DNA of 64,000 nt from SIG459 sp045631645 (GCA_045631645.1 JAZQVC010000005.1:1-64000); one strand, 5' to 3'. Shown: positions 23,997 to 33,527, counted from the stretch's first letter. A program made the numbers and translations. Notes: generated by a model not told the origin, from the sequence alone.

Positions 23997-25182
23997 ACTT
24001 TTATCACCCGCGGGTGACCGCGAAAGACTTGAAATGGCGCTGCACTATGGTGCTGATGCCGTATATCTTGCCGGCAAGGAATTCGGCTTGCGTGCGAGCG
24101 CAGGAAACTTTGATCCCGATGAAATGCGAAAGGCTGTTTCCCTTTGCCACAGCCTTGGCAGGAAAGTATATGTAACAGTCAATGTTCTACCTCACGAGCA
24201 TCACCTCCTGTCTCTTCCTGCATATTTGGAAGAGACAGCCGATGCAGGCGTTGACGGTTTTATAATTGCCGATCTTGGCGTACTTTCCCTTGCTAAGAAA
24301 CATGCGCCCAATGTGCCAATTCACATCAGCACCCAGCTAGGAGTTGTCAACTCTGAAACTGCGAAAATGCTCTATGACCTTGGTGCTAAAAGAGTGGTGC
24401 TTGCACGCGAAATGAGTATGGAAAATATACGCACTTTCAGATCCAGAATACCAAAGGATCTTGAAATTGAGGCTTTTGTTCACGGCGCAATGTGCGTAAG
24501 CTTTTCCGGACGTTGCCTGCTTTCCAATTACATCACTCACAGAGATGCAAACGGCGGTGCCTGCTCCCAGCCTTGCCGCTGGAAATACCACCTTGTTGAG
24601 GAGAAGCGTCCCGATGATTACTTTGAAATCAGCGAGGACGGAGGAACTTTCATTATGAACAGTTCCGATATGTGCATGATAGAGCATATTGATGACTTAG
24701 TGGAAGCCGGCGTAAGCTCCTTTAAGATTGAAGGCAGAATGAAGAGCTCTTATTATGCAGCCGTTACAACCAATGCCTATCGCCACGCAATAGATGACTA
24801 TCTTGCAGGCAAAAGCTTTAATCCACTTTGGTTGGATGAATGCATGAAGGTCAGCCACAGAAAATATTCCACCGGCTTCTATTACGGTGAGCCGGGACAG
24901 TATTATGCTGACGCCCATTATTTCACCGATGCAGATGTCTGCGGAATAGTAAGTTCCTGCGACGATGAGCGCAATGCAGTTATATCACAGCGCAATAAAT
25001 TCTGCGTAGGCGATAAGCTTGAGCTTGTCAGTCCCGACAGTGAGCCCGTTTCCTTTGTTCTTAAAGAAATGTTCAACGCAGAAGGGGAGTCCATTCAGGC
25101 TGCGCCACATCCCATGATGGATGTACATATGGTTTTGCCTGAAAAATGCGGCAAGCTTTCTCTGCTCAGGAAAATAAGATAA
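23977..25182 (+). CDS. trhP: U32-family protein, tRNA hydroxylation protein TrhP type
   Basis: A 401-residue peptidase U32-family protein starting inside the mltG end (20-base overlap). It has PELLSPAGDRERLEMALHYGADAVYL at the start, the family signature EAFVHGAMCVSFSGRCLLSNY (key block at about residues 165-185), and cysteines in GGACSQPCRW. Bacterial homologues (YegQ/TrhP, YrrN/YrrO) are needed for 5-hydroxyuridine at position 34 of tRNAs, with iron-sulfur involvement. In Bacillus mltG (yrrL) also stands just upstream of yrrM-yrrN-yrrO, which supports this call over a true protease. Confidence 0.88.
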   Translation: MITIRPELLSPAGDRERLEMALHYGADAVYLAGKEFGLRASAGNFDPDEMRKAVSLCHSLGRKVYVTVNVLPHEHHLLSLPAYLEETADAGVDGFIIADLGVLSLAKKHAPNVPIHISTQLGVVNSETAKMLYDLGAKRVVLAREMSMENIRTFRSRIPKDLEIEAFVHGAMCVSFSGRCLLSNYITHRDANGGACSQPCRWKYHLVEEKRPDDYFEISEDGGTFIMNSSDMCMIEHIDDLVEAGVSSFKIEGRMKSSYYAAVTTNAYRHAIDDYLAGKSFNPLWLDECMKVSHRKYSTGFYYGEPGQYYADAHYFTDADVCGIVSSCDDERNAVISQRNKFCVGDKLELVSPDSEPVSFVLKEMFNAEGESIQAAPHPMMDVHMVLPEKCGKLSLLRKIR

Positions 25183-25186
25183 TATC

Positions 25187-25215
25187 AGGGCTCCGAATCG
25201 GAGCCCTAATTTTTA
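25187..25215 (+). terminator. Terminator of the mltG-trhP operon
   Basis: AGGGCTCCG pairs with CGGAGCCCT, followed by AATTTTT. The right arm carries the only GGAG before the sfsA start. Confidence 0.85.
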
Positions 25216-25220
25216 ATATT

Positions 25221-25901
25221 ATGAAATACTCTAACATCAAAAAAGGAATATTCTTATCCCGCCCCAACAGATTTATAGCTCACATTATGATTGACGGCAG
25301 GCAAGAAGTTGTCCACGTTAAAAACACAGGACGCTGCAAAGAGCTTTTGCCCACCGGCGCAGAGGTTTACTGCGTGCACGACGATAAACCTTCAAGAAAA
25401 ACAGCTTATGACCTTGTCACCGTCAAAAAAGGCAGCAGACTAATTAATATGGACTCTCAGGCACCGAATGCCGCATTCAAGGAATGGGCTTTGAGCGGTA
25501 AATTTATTGGCGAAACTGACTTTATTAAGCCGGAATATAGATGGGGTAACTCCCGTTTTGATTTTATGCTTCGCCAGGGAGATAAGAAAATTCTTGCCGA
25601 AATAAAGGGTGTCACTCTTGAAATCGACGGCGCCTGCTATTTCCCCGATGCCCCCACTGAGCGAGGCATCAAACATATCAATGAGCTTATTGCAGCGATA
25701 GAAGATGGATATGAGGTATATATAGTATTTGTCATTCAGATGAAGGATGTTTCTTTCTTTTCTCCGAATAAAGCAACTCATCCCGAGTTTTGTGAAGCGT
25801 TAAGAAGGGCAGAGGAGAGGGGAGTTAAAATTCTCGCTTATGATTGCCTAGTCACAGAAAATTCTATGGAAATTCACGACAAAGTACCTGTAATTCTTTG
25901 A
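25221..25901 (+). CDS. sfsA: SfsA-family nuclease
   Basis: About 226 residues. SfsA has an OB-like N-terminal domain (FLSRPNRFIAHI, VHVKNTGRCKELL) and a nuclease-like C-terminal domain (RWGNSRFDFML, AEIKGVTLE, FPDAPTERGIKHINEL, FVIQMKDV). E. coli SfsA was named for a sugar-fermentation phenotype and has DNA/RNA nuclease features. The ATG at 25221 sits only 6 bases after a terminator T-run and has no free Shine-Dalgarno; the nearest GGAG is locked in the terminator stem. Confidence 0.92.
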   Translation: MKYSNIKKGIFLSRPNRFIAHIMIDGRQEVVHVKNTGRCKELLPTGAEVYCVHDDKPSRKTAYDLVTVKKGSRLINMDSQAPNAAFKEWALSGKFIGETDFIKPEYRWGNSRFDFMLRQGDKKILAEIKGVTLEIDGACYFPDAPTERGIKHINELIAAIEDGYEVYIVFVIQMKDVSFFSPNKATHPEFCEALRRAEERGVKILAYDCLVTENSMEIHDKVPVIL

Positions 25902-25910
25902 AATTTCCGG

Positions 25911-25938
25911 TTGACAAGTTTATTAAATGTGCTAAAAT
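25911..25938 (+). promoter_or_regulatory. Promoter of the T-box/alaS transcript
   Basis: TTGACA and TAAAAT with a 16-base spacer. Initiation falls just before the T-box leader. Confidence 0.75.
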
Positions 25939-25944
25939 GTTTAA

Positions 25945-26185
25945 GAAATATTTGTAGGCTATGACGAAACGAGCTTTTTATTAAAGTTCTACAGAGAGGG
26001 AAGCGTTTGCTGAAAGCTCCCGTACTTTGTAAAAGGCAGCCACTTCCGAGCCTGCGGACGAGGAGTCCGCCGATTTATTCCCGTTATAGAATTTCTGAGA
26101 TGCCGCAATATGCGGATAATCAGGGTGGTACCGTGAAGTAATTTAACTTCGCCCCTGTTTTTTTGGGGCGGAGTTTATTTTTTTG
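25945..26185 (+). promoter_or_regulatory. T-box leader of alaS
   Basis: A full tRNA-sensing T-box riboswitch. Stem I opens with GTAGGCT (25954-25960) closing on AGCCTGC (26049-26055), contains the apical AGAGAGGGAAGCG..TGCTGAAAG block, and offers GCA/GCC at 26036-26041 as the Ala specifier. The T-box AGGGTGGTACCG is at 26122-26133, followed by a terminator stem (26145-26155 with 26165-26175) and T-run. Uncharged tRNA-Ala should pair with specifier and T-box, favour the antiterminator and switch on alaS. Specifier assignment was by eye. Confidence 0.95.
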
Positions 26186-26223
26186 CAATAAAATAAAAAG
26201 ATATATATGGAGGTCAATTAACT

Positions 26224-28866
26224 ATGGCTCACAGAAACATCGGTCTTAACGAACTTCGCGAAATGTTCCTGAAGTTCTTCGAGACCAAGGATCACCTCAG
26301 ACTCCCCAGCTTTTCTCTTATTCCTCAGAACGACGCTTCTCTGCTTCTTATCAACTCCGGTATGGCTCCCATGAAGCCTTATTTCACCGGTGAAGTTGAG
26401 CCTCCCAGACGCAGAGTTTGCACCTGCCAGAAGTGCATCAGAACCGGTGATATTGAAAACATCGGTAAAACCGCTCGCCACGGCACCTATTTTGAGATGC
26501 TTGGCAACTTCTCCTTCGGTGACTATTTCAAGAGCGAGTCTCTTGCATGGAGCTGGGAATTCCTGACCTCTCCCGAATGGGTTGGTCTCGAGCCCGACAG
26601 ACTTTATCCCAGCATTTATCTCGATGACGACGAAGCCTTTGATGTTTGGACTAAAGAAATCGGCGTTCCCGCTGACCATATTGTCCGCATGGGCAAGGCC
26701 GATAACTTCTGGGAGCACGGCTCCGGTCCCTGCGGCCCTTGCTCCGAAATCTACTATGACCGCGGAATTGAAAACGGCTGCGGCAAGCCCGATTGCAAGC
26801 CCGGCTGCGACTGCGACCGCTTCATGGAAGTTTGGAACAACGTTTTTTCTCAGTTCAATAATGACGGCGAAGGAAATTATACCGAACTTGCTCAGAAGAA
26901 CATTGACACCGGTATGGGTCTTGAGCGTCTTGCATGCGTATGCCAGAATGTTGCTAGCCTTTTCGATGTTGATACCGTTATGAACATCACCAACCGCGTC
27001 AGCGAGATCACCGGCGCTCATTACAACGAGAGCTATAAGAAGGACGTTTCTCTCCGTATAATCACCGACCATATCCGTTCTTCCACCTTTATGATTTGCG
27101 ACGGCGTTCTGCCTTCCAACGAGGGTCGCGGCTATGTTCTCCGCCGTCTTCTCCGCCGCGCTGCACGCCATGGCAAGCTCCTCGGCGTCAACGAACCCTT
27201 CCTCTATGATGTAGTTGAAACCGTAATTCACGAAAATGAGGGTCATTATCCCGATCTTCGCGAAAAAGCCGACTATATTACCCGCGTAATCAAGACCGAG
27301 GAAGAAAATTTTGCCCGCACCATCGATGCAGGTATGCACATCTTCAGCGAAATTCTCAATCAGCATAAGTCCAAGAATGAAAAGATCTTCTCCGGTGCAG
27401 ACGCTTTCAAGCTTTATGACACCTACGGATTCCCCATTGACCTCACCGCTGAAATGGTTGAGGAAGAGGGAATGACCATTAATATGGACGAGTTCACCAC
27501 CCTTATGAACGAGCAGCGCCAGCGCGCAAGAGCTGCACGCGGCGACATGTCCGATGCATGGGCAGGTCTCGATCTTGGCCTCGACAGCACCCCCACTCAG
27601 TTTGTTGGATACACTTATGATAAGTGCAGCGCCAAGGTTCTCGCTCTTGTTGAATCCGGCGAAACCTGCGGTGTTCTTGCTGAGGGCAGAAAGGGTATTG
27701 TTGTTCTCGATTCCACAACTATGTACGCAGAAATGGGCGGTCAGGTTGCTGACCACGGTCGCATTATCTGCGGTGATGCTGTTTTTGCTGTAACTGATGT
27801 TCAGAAGGATAAGGGCGGAAAATATCTGCACCACGGCGAAATGATCTGCGGCAGTCTGAATGTCGGCGACGAAGTAAGAGCTGACATTGATACCGAGCGC
27901 CGCCGTGCAATCATGCGTGCACACTCTGCAACCCATCTTCTCCAGAGAGCTCTTAAGGATGTTCTCGGCGACCACGTCCATCAGGCAGGCTCTCTTGTTG
28001 AACCCGATCATCTCCGTTTTGACTTTACCCATTTCTCCGCTCTTACTACAGATGAGATTCTTTCTATCAACAAGCGCGTAGGCAACATGATCCTTGACGG
28101 TCTGGATATTTCTGTTTGTGAAATGCCCATTGACGAGGCAAAGAAGATGGGCGCAACCGCTCTCTTCGGCGAAAAGTATGGTGATGTTGTACGTGTTGTA
28201 TCCATGGGCGAGGAATCTGTCGAGCTTTGCGGCGGTACCCATCTTTCCAACACCGCTCTTGTCGGTCCCTTCCATATCGTCAGTGAAGGTTCTGTTGCTT
28301 CCGGTGTACGCCGTATCGAAGCTCTCACCGGTAAAGCATTTATGCAGCGCGTAGACAGCGTTAACCGCACTATTTCCGAAGCTGCAGCCGTTCTTAAAAC
28401 CCAGCCCGCAGAGCTGATTTCCCGCCTTGAAAGCAATCTCAATGAAATGCGCGAAATGCGCCAGAACATTGATAAGCTCAAGGATAAAATCCTCGCCGGT
28501 GATGTTGAGCGTTTCCTCTTTGCTGCAAAGAAAATTGGTGATTTCAACGTTATTACAACCACCCGTCCTGATCTTGACGTTGCTGACATCCGTAAGATGG
28601 GCGACTTCCTCAGAGATAAAGATCCCAACGTTGTAGCCGTTATTGCAAGCTTTAAGGAAAGCAAAGTAAGTCTTGCTGCTTTCTGCGGTAAGAACGCTGT
28701 TTCCGCAGGTATTAAAGCCGGTGATATCATCAAGACCATCGCTCCCATCGTTGGCGGTAAGGGCGGCGGTAAGCCCGATAGCGCTATGGGTGGCGGCAGT
28801 GATGTTCTCAAAATTGACGACGCTCTTGCACTTGTCGATAACTTTGTTGCAAGCAAGCTCGGCTAA
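26224..28866 (+). CDS. alaS: Alanyl-tRNA synthetase
   Basis: An 880-residue class II synthetase charging tRNA-Ala. The catalytic domain begins LNELREMFLKFFETKDH with PSFSLIPQNDASLLLINSGM; the editing domain has the zinc/catalytic motifs HSATHLLQRAL and CGGTHLSNT; the C-terminal C-Ala domain ends with GGGKPDSAMGGG. A small Cys-rich insert (CGKPDCKPGCDCDR, about residues 183-200) is typical of clostridial enzymes. Codon use is strongly biased, as expected for a highly expressed gene. Controlled by the T-box just upstream. Confidence 0.97.
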   Translation: MAHRNIGLNELREMFLKFFETKDHLRLPSFSLIPQNDASLLLINSGMAPMKPYFTGEVEPPRRRVCTCQKCIRTGDIENIGKTARHGTYFEMLGNFSFGDYFKSESLAWSWEFLTSPEWVGLEPDRLYPSIYLDDDEAFDVWTKEIGVPADHIVRMGKADNFWEHGSGPCGPCSEIYYDRGIENGCGKPDCKPGCDCDRFMEVWNNVFSQFNNDGEGNYTELAQKNIDTGMGLERLACVCQNVASLFDVDTVMNITNRVSEITGAHYNESYKKDVSLRIITDHIRSSTFMICDGVLPSNEGRGYVLRRLLRRAARHGKLLGVNEPFLYDVVETVIHENEGHYPDLREKADYITRVIKTEEENFARTIDAGMHIFSEILNQHKSKNEKIFSGADAFKLYDTYGFPIDLTAEMVEEEGMTINMDEFTTLMNEQRQRARAARGDMSDAWAGLDLGLDSTPTQFVGYTYDKCSAKVLALVESGETCGVLAEGRKGIVVLDSTTMYAEMGGQVADHGRIICGDAVFAVTDVQKDKGGKYLHHGEMICGSLNVGDEVRADIDTERRRAIMRAHSATHLLQRALKDVLGDHVHQAGSLVEPDHLRFDFTHFSALTTDEILSINKRVGNMILDGLDISVCEMPIDEAKKMGATALFGEKYGDVVRVVSMGEESVELCGGTHLSNTALVGPFHIVSEGSVASGVRRIEALTGKAFMQRVDSVNRTISEAAAVLKTQPAELISRLESNLNEMREMRQNIDKLKDKILAGDVERFLFAAKKIGDFNVITTTRPDLDVADIRKMGDFLRDKDPNVVAVIASFKESKVSLAAFCGKNAVSAGIKAGDIIKTIAPIVGGKGGGKPDSAMGGGSDVLKIDDALALVDNFVASKLG

Positions 28867-28878
28867 GGAGTAAACAAT

Positions 28879-29220
28879 ATGGAAAATTGCCTTTTCTGCA
28901 AAATCGCAGCCGGAATCATACCTTCCAATAAAGTTTACGAGAATGAATACGTGCTCGCTTTTCATGACATCGCTCCTCAGGCACCTGTGCATATTCTTGT
29001 AATCCCCAAGGTTCATTTGGATTCCATGAACGACGTTACTCCCGAAAACTCCGTTCATGCCGTTAAATGCCTTGAAGCAATTGCTGAAATTGCTAAAATG
29101 GCAGGTCTTGAAAATGGATACCGCGTTATAAATAACTGCGGTGAAGATGGCGGTCAGACCGTGAAACATCTTCACTTCCATATTCTCGGTGGAAAAAAAC
29201 TCAGCGAACAAATGGTATAA
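28879..29220 (+). CDS. HIT-family nucleotide-binding protein
   Basis: A 113-residue histidine-triad protein of the HinT type. The catalytic HxHxH is in KHLHFHILGGKKL at the C-terminus, with CLFCKIAAGIIPS at the N-terminus and APVHILVIPKVH in the middle. HinT proteins hydrolyse AMP-linked compounds such as aminoacyl-adenylates, so a place 12 bases after alaS is suggestive, though pairing with unrelated genes is also common. It probably shares the alaS transcript. Confidence 0.94.
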   Translation: MENCLFCKIAAGIIPSNKVYENEYVLAFHDIAPQAPVHILVIPKVHLDSMNDVTPENSVHAVKCLEAIAEIAKMAGLENGYRVINNCGEDGGQTVKHLHFHILGGKKLSEQMV

Positions 29221-29222
29221 AT

Positions 29223-29263
29223 AAAATGACAGCGGCTCATACGTGGCCGCTGTCATTTTATTT
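29223..29263 (+). terminator. Terminator of the alaS-HIT operon
   Basis: AAATGACAGCGGC pairs with GCCGCTGTCATTT, followed by TATTT. The comEC promoter begins in its last bases. Confidence 0.9.
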
Positions 29264-29290
29264 GACTGAGAAATAATATAGTGTTAAAAT
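29262..29290 (+). promoter_or_regulatory. Promoter of the comEC operon
   Basis: TTGACT and TAAAAT with a 17-base spacer and a TG extension (TGTTAAAAT), 27 bases before the ATG. Confidence 0.7.
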
Positions 29291-29317
29291 TTTTAGAAAA
29301 GAGGGGAGGAATTTATT

Positions 29318-31585
29318 ATGCGTAAACTAATGCTTGCCGCCATCGGCTACACTTCGGCAATCATTATCAGCATATTTCTTCCTTCGAAATTAAATCAATA
29401 TTATTTTTCTATTGCAGCATTTGTGTTAGTGTTTTCCGCCTTTATATTTAAAAACAAAGTTAGAAAAGCTTTGATAATTATGCTCATATCCGCCTCTTTA
29501 GGTTTTTTGTGGAACAGCGTATATGACTCTATTTTTATCAAACCTGCAGAAGAGCTTATAGATACCGAATGCACAGTTGAAGCAAGGGTGTTGGATTATC
29601 CCTCCATAAGTGACAATTATTCCACTGTTTTACTTAGAATTACAGACACTGACTATCCATCGTCCAAAGTGCTTGTGACAGACTATAATAATCAAATATC
29701 TCAGCTAAAAATAGGAGACATCGTTGACATTGACTTAAAATTCCGCTCCGCCAGAATTCGTTATAATACAGAAGATGACTATTATTTCTCCTCGGGAATA
29801 TTTCTTCGCGCATATACAAACGGTGAATGCAAGATTATCTCTCATAGAACTGCCGCAATACTTGATTTGCCGAAGCTTCTTTCTTTCAAGCTAAAGGAAC
29901 ACATTATGAATTTATTCCCCGATGATGTTGCGCCTTTGATGAAGGCTCTTCTTACCGGAGATAAATCTAACCTTTATGATAACGATAAGCTATACATTTC
30001 AATGAAAAAAGCCGGACTCAGCCATATAATTGCGGTTTCCGGAATGCACGTTTCATTTATTATATCGCTGATTGCTCTAATCTGTGGCCGAAAACGCATT
30101 ACTACATTTATTGGAATTCCTCTTGTGTGGTTTTTTGCCGCTATGATGGGGTTTACTCCATCTGTAACACGAGCATCACTGATGATCACATTGCTGCTTA
30201 TAGCCCCGATTTTAGGGCGAGAGAACGATTCTCCAACAAGCCTGTCTTTGGCACTTTTGATTTTCCTTATTATAAATCCTAAAGCTATAGCTAATCTCAG
30301 TTTGCAGCTGAGTTTTGCTGCTATGGCAGGCATCATTTTGATAACACCCCGAATCTACGGTGCAATTTTATTGCACATTTCAAATAATAACTTGATTGCA
30401 AGACTTATAAAAGGCTTAGCAATGGTATTTTCCGCATCTGTAGGTTCGCTTATATTTACAACCCCGATAGCCGCATTAAACTTTGGATATGTTCCGCTTT
30501 ACTCAATTATTGCGAATATTCTCTGTTTATGGGCAATGTCGTTAGCATTTACTCTTGCTTATCCCATATGCATTATAGGCGCACTTTGTTTCCCTTTGGG
30601 AAAATTCCTGGCTCTTATAATTTCTATACTTCCCAGATGCACGCAGCTTATTGTTTCGTTTATCGGACGTTTGCCTTACTCTTTAATCTATACTTCAAAC
30701 AATCTGCTTGCATTGTGGATCGTTTTTGTGTACGCGGTAATTTTAATTTCCTATAAGCTAAAAGGGAACAGAGCATACCGTCCCACCATACCAATTTGCT
30801 GCTGCATCATATCTCTTATAACAGTATGCTTTATAAGCAAATATTCGTTGCAAACAGAGCCTTCCGTTTCTTCTGTTGATGTTGGGCAAGGTCAATGCAT
30901 CGTTGCAAACACAGACGATTCAACCGTAATGATAGATTGCGGCGGAAAAGGTTCTGCCGAAAATGCCGGAGACAGCGCAGCTGAATTTCTCTTATCGTCA
31001 GGCAGGGAAGAAGTGGATCTTTTAATTCTTACGCATCTGCACGACGATCATGCAAACGGCGTTGTTCGCCTTATGAGCTACTTGAATGTTAATATGGTCG
31101 CAATACCCGAAGACGGTAAAAACTCGGAAATTGGTGACAAGATTATCAAAGCATGCTATGATAATGATACAGAAGTTTTGTATATCAGCGATAATACAGC
31201 GCTGTTTACAGATGGACTTACATTGAATGTATTTGCCCCTATTGGAAGCGAAGATCAAAATGAAAGCGGCCTTATAGTTCTTGGTGACTACGGAGAATTT
31301 GAGTTTCTTGTGACAGGCGATGTTGGTTCGGGAACTGAAAATCAGCTTGTTAACATGTATTCTCCCGGCGACATTGAGCTTCTTGTAGTTGGACATCACG
31401 GAAGCAAATACTCAACAAGCAACTTGCTACTTGAAAGTACAAACCCGAATTACGCATTTATTTCCGTTGGCACGAACAGTTACGGTCACCCCACCAATGA
31501 AGTTCTTGACCGATTGAGAAATTATAATATTGAGGTATTTCGGACGGATATAAACGGCAATCTTACAATAACGGTTGGTAGATAA
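29318..31585 (+). CDS. comEC: ComEC/Rec2 competence DNA channel
   Basis: A 755-residue multi-pass protein that carries single-stranded DNA across the membrane in natural transformation. Two N-terminal helices are followed by a soluble OB-like DUF4131 region, the Competence-domain helices with the signature MKKAGLSHIIAVSGMHVSF (about residue 230), and a C-terminal metallo-beta-lactamase domain (SVDVGQGQC, LTHLHDDHANG, VVGHHGSKYS). All domains are complete. Other competence genes are not in the window. GGGGAGG precedes the ATG. It is followed 2 bases later by holA, as in many Firmicutes. Confidence 0.95.
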   Translation: MRKLMLAAIGYTSAIIISIFLPSKLNQYYFSIAAFVLVFSAFIFKNKVRKALIIMLISASLGFLWNSVYDSIFIKPAEELIDTECTVEARVLDYPSISDNYSTVLLRITDTDYPSSKVLVTDYNNQISQLKIGDIVDIDLKFRSARIRYNTEDDYYFSSGIFLRAYTNGECKIISHRTAAILDLPKLLSFKLKEHIMNLFPDDVAPLMKALLTGDKSNLYDNDKLYISMKKAGLSHIIAVSGMHVSFIISLIALICGRKRITTFIGIPLVWFFAAMMGFTPSVTRASLMITLLLIAPILGRENDSPTSLSLALLIFLIINPKAIANLSLQLSFAAMAGIILITPRIYGAILLHISNNNLIARLIKGLAMVFSASVGSLIFTTPIAALNFGYVPLYSIIANILCLWAMSLAFTLAYPICIIGALCFPLGKFLALIISILPRCTQLIVSFIGRLPYSLIYTSNNLLALWIVFVYAVILISYKLKGNRAYRPTIPICCCIISLITVCFISKYSLQTEPSVSSVDVGQGQCIVANTDDSTVMIDCGGKGSAENAGDSAAEFLLSSGREEVDLLILTHLHDDHANGVVRLMSYLNVNMVAIPEDGKNSEIGDKIIKACYDNDTEVLYISDNTALFTDGLTLNVFAPIGSEDQNESGLIVLGDYGEFEFLVTGDVGSGTENQLVNMYSPGDIELLVVGHHGSKYSTSNLLLESTNPNYAFISVGTNSYGHPTNEVLDRLRNYNIEVFRTDINGNLTITVGR

Positions 31586-31587
31586 TT

Positions 31588-32622
31588 ATGGCTAAAAAAG
31601 AAAAACCCGCATTTAATTATAATCTTGAAATAAGGAAATTAAAGGAATCCGGTCCTGACAGACTTTATTTGCTTTATGGCCAGGAGGATTATCTTCGCGA
31701 GCGTTTTATTGACGAGCTAAAGAATATTTGCTCCGCTGATGACTCAGGCTTTAACTGCAAGAGACTTGACGGGCCTGTTATCAATATGAATGAGCTTTCA
31801 GAAGCTGTCGATTCTGTTCCTTTTTTCGCCGACCGCAGCTATGTAGAGGTCCGAGGTTTCGATATAAACAAATGCAAAGATACTGATTGCGAAAAGTTTA
31901 AGGCCATTATCAGCGATATTCCTGAATACTGCACACTGGCAATTATTATAAATCCCAGCTACGAAATGGACGGAAGACTTGCTTCTGTCAAAGCCTTAAA
32001 GAAGTATGCCAACACAATAGAGTTCACAGAACAAAGTCAGGATGCGCTTATCAAGTGGATTACTAACCGTTTCTCTGCCTGCGGAAAAAGCATCTTCCGC
32101 TCTGACGCCGAATATCTCAGCTTTGTTAGCGGAACTCTTATGAACCGCCTTATTCCCGAAATAGAGAAAATATCAAGCTATGCAAAAGAGGCAACTATTT
32201 CACGCGCTGATATTGATGCTGCCGCTCATAGAATTCCTGAGGCTGATATTTTCGAAATGGTAGATCACCTCAGCAAAGGTAATATAGATGCCGCCGCTCG
32301 ACTACTCAGTGATCTTATGGCTGATAAGGATAACTCTCCCATTTATATACTCGCCGTATTCTCCCAGCAAATTCGTAAAATTTACGCATATAAGCTCGGT
32401 CAAAGCCGTGGATTAGGCAGAGCAGCCCTTATGGAGCTTTGCAACATGCGCTTTGATTTCCAGTTTAATAAATTAAGTATGCAAGCGAAAAATTATTCTC
32501 TGAATTCAGCAGCAAAGCTTGTTGAATTGTGCGCGGAATATGATTTTCTTATGAAAAGCGGTGTCGACAGCGAAGATCATATGAAGGATCTTCTTTTGAA
32601 AGTTGCGGTGGCAGAAAAATGA
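31588..32622 (+). CDS. holA: DNA polymerase III subunit delta
   Basis: A 344-residue clamp-loader delta subunit. The N-terminal AAA-like fold begins LYLLYGQEDYLRERFIDELK (about residue 25), with the typical VDSVPFFADRSYVEVRGF (about 75), the lid region IKWITNRFSACGKSI, and a C-terminal collar domain. As usual for delta, the Walker motifs are not functional. It opens the sliding clamp during loading. Translationally linked to comEC before and overlapping rnmV by 4 bases after. Confidence 0.9.
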   Translation: MAKKEKPAFNYNLEIRKLKESGPDRLYLLYGQEDYLRERFIDELKNICSADDSGFNCKRLDGPVINMNELSEAVDSVPFFADRSYVEVRGFDINKCKDTDCEKFKAIISDIPEYCTLAIIINPSYEMDGRLASVKALKKYANTIEFTEQSQDALIKWITNRFSACGKSIFRSDAEYLSFVSGTLMNRLIPEIEKISSYAKEATISRADIDAAAHRIPEADIFEMVDHLSKGNIDAAARLLSDLMADKDNSPIYILAVFSQQIRKIYAYKLGQSRGLGRAALMELCNMRFDFQFNKLSMQAKNYSLNSAAKLVELCAEYDFLMKSGVDSEDHMKDLLLKVAVAEK

Positions 32623-33209
32623 TCAGTATTAAGGAAGTAATTGTTGTTGAGGGTAAATACGATAAAAATACCCTTAGCCAAATCGTTGATGCCACAATTA
32701 TTGAAACATCCGGTTTTGGCATTTTTAAAGATAAAAAATCCCAGGACATGCTTCGTTCATTGGCTAAACGAAGAGGTATTATACTTTTTACAGACAGTGA
32801 TGGAGCAGGATTTCTAATAAGAAATTTCATCAGCGGCATTATTGAGCCTAAATATATCAAGCACGCCTATATACCAGATATAGCAGGTAAAGAACGAAGA
32901 AAAAGTGCTCCCTCAAAAGAAGGAAAGCTTGGCGTTGAAGGAATGTCTCCCGACATAATAATCGAGGCCCTGAGTCGCTCCGGAGCAACTATTGACAACA
33001 ATATAAATCCCAGTTACTCCGAAATTACCAAGTCGGACCTATATTCTCTTGGTCTTTTTGGTAAAGAGGGAAGTGCTGAAAAACGCAAGCAGCTTCAGCA
33101 ATACTTATCCTTGCCTGAACATCTCAGCTCAAACGGCCTCTTAAAAGTGCTTAACATTATAAGCAGCAAAAAAGAACTTGAAGAGATTCTCAGCAATTAT
33201 CATAAATAA
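32619..33209 (+). CDS. rnmV: Ribonuclease M5-like toprim protein
   Basis: A 196-residue protein with a toprim domain: EVIVVEGKYDKNTL (catalytic Glu, about residue 11) and GIILFTDSDGAGFLIRN (DxD, about 55-70). The C-terminal DUF4093 region starts near residue 120. RNase M5 matures the 5S rRNA precursor in Firmicutes. It lies in the comEC-holA operon, not next to ksgA as in Bacillus. Start overlaps holA (ATGA). Confidence 0.88.
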   Translation: MISIKEVIVVEGKYDKNTLSQIVDATIIETSGFGIFKDKKSQDMLRSLAKRRGIILFTDSDGAGFLIRNFISGIIEPKYIKHAYIPDIAGKERRKSAPSKEGKLGVEGMSPDIIIEALSRSGATIDNNINPSYSEITKSDLYSLGLFGKEGSAEKRKQLQQYLSLPEHLSSNGLLKVLNIISSKKELEEILSNYHK

Positions 33210-33429
33210 TTGCAAAACCAATCAGCGCTATAAGAAGTAACCCCGACGGAGTTTCAAGCATAAGATTCGCCAGCATCATTCGTTTTCCATAACCGATTAC
33301 ATTTCCGGTATCAATATATAAAATACTTGAAGCAAACAAAATCAAATCGCAAAGAATGAATGTATTTTTAAGAAATATGTAAGCAGGGCGGGGCATAAGT
33401 TCTATGCTCCGCTTTATTTTTTTAATCAT
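33190..33429 (-). CDS. Small predicted membrane protein
   Basis: About 79 residues with a basic start and two hydrophobic helices (about residues 18-40 and 55-76), ending IIYDNC. Its stop lies 20 bases inside the 3' end of rnmV, convergent with it. AAAAGG lies 10 bases before the ATG at 33429. No family was recognised. The overlap and weak site leave some doubt that it is expressed. Confidence 0.45.
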   Translation of the reverse strand: MIKKIKRSIELMPRPAYIFLKNTFILCDLILFASSILYIDTGNVIGYGKRMMLANLMLETPSGLLLIALIGFAIIYDNC

Positions 33430-33527
33430 AAAATTCACGCCTTTTCAAATTTGTTACTATAATTTTATTGTAAAAATGATCATCTGAGCAAGGCACAAAA
33501 TATGGTATTTTATATCCAAAATAACTC

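Noticed and set aside
26218..29256. Open frame of 1012 codons on the minus strand opposite alaS and the HIT gene
   Set aside because: It mirrors two clear genes; strong codon bias in alaS removes TTA, CTA and TCA and so leaves the opposite frame without stops. No ribosome site, promoter or family match was seen.
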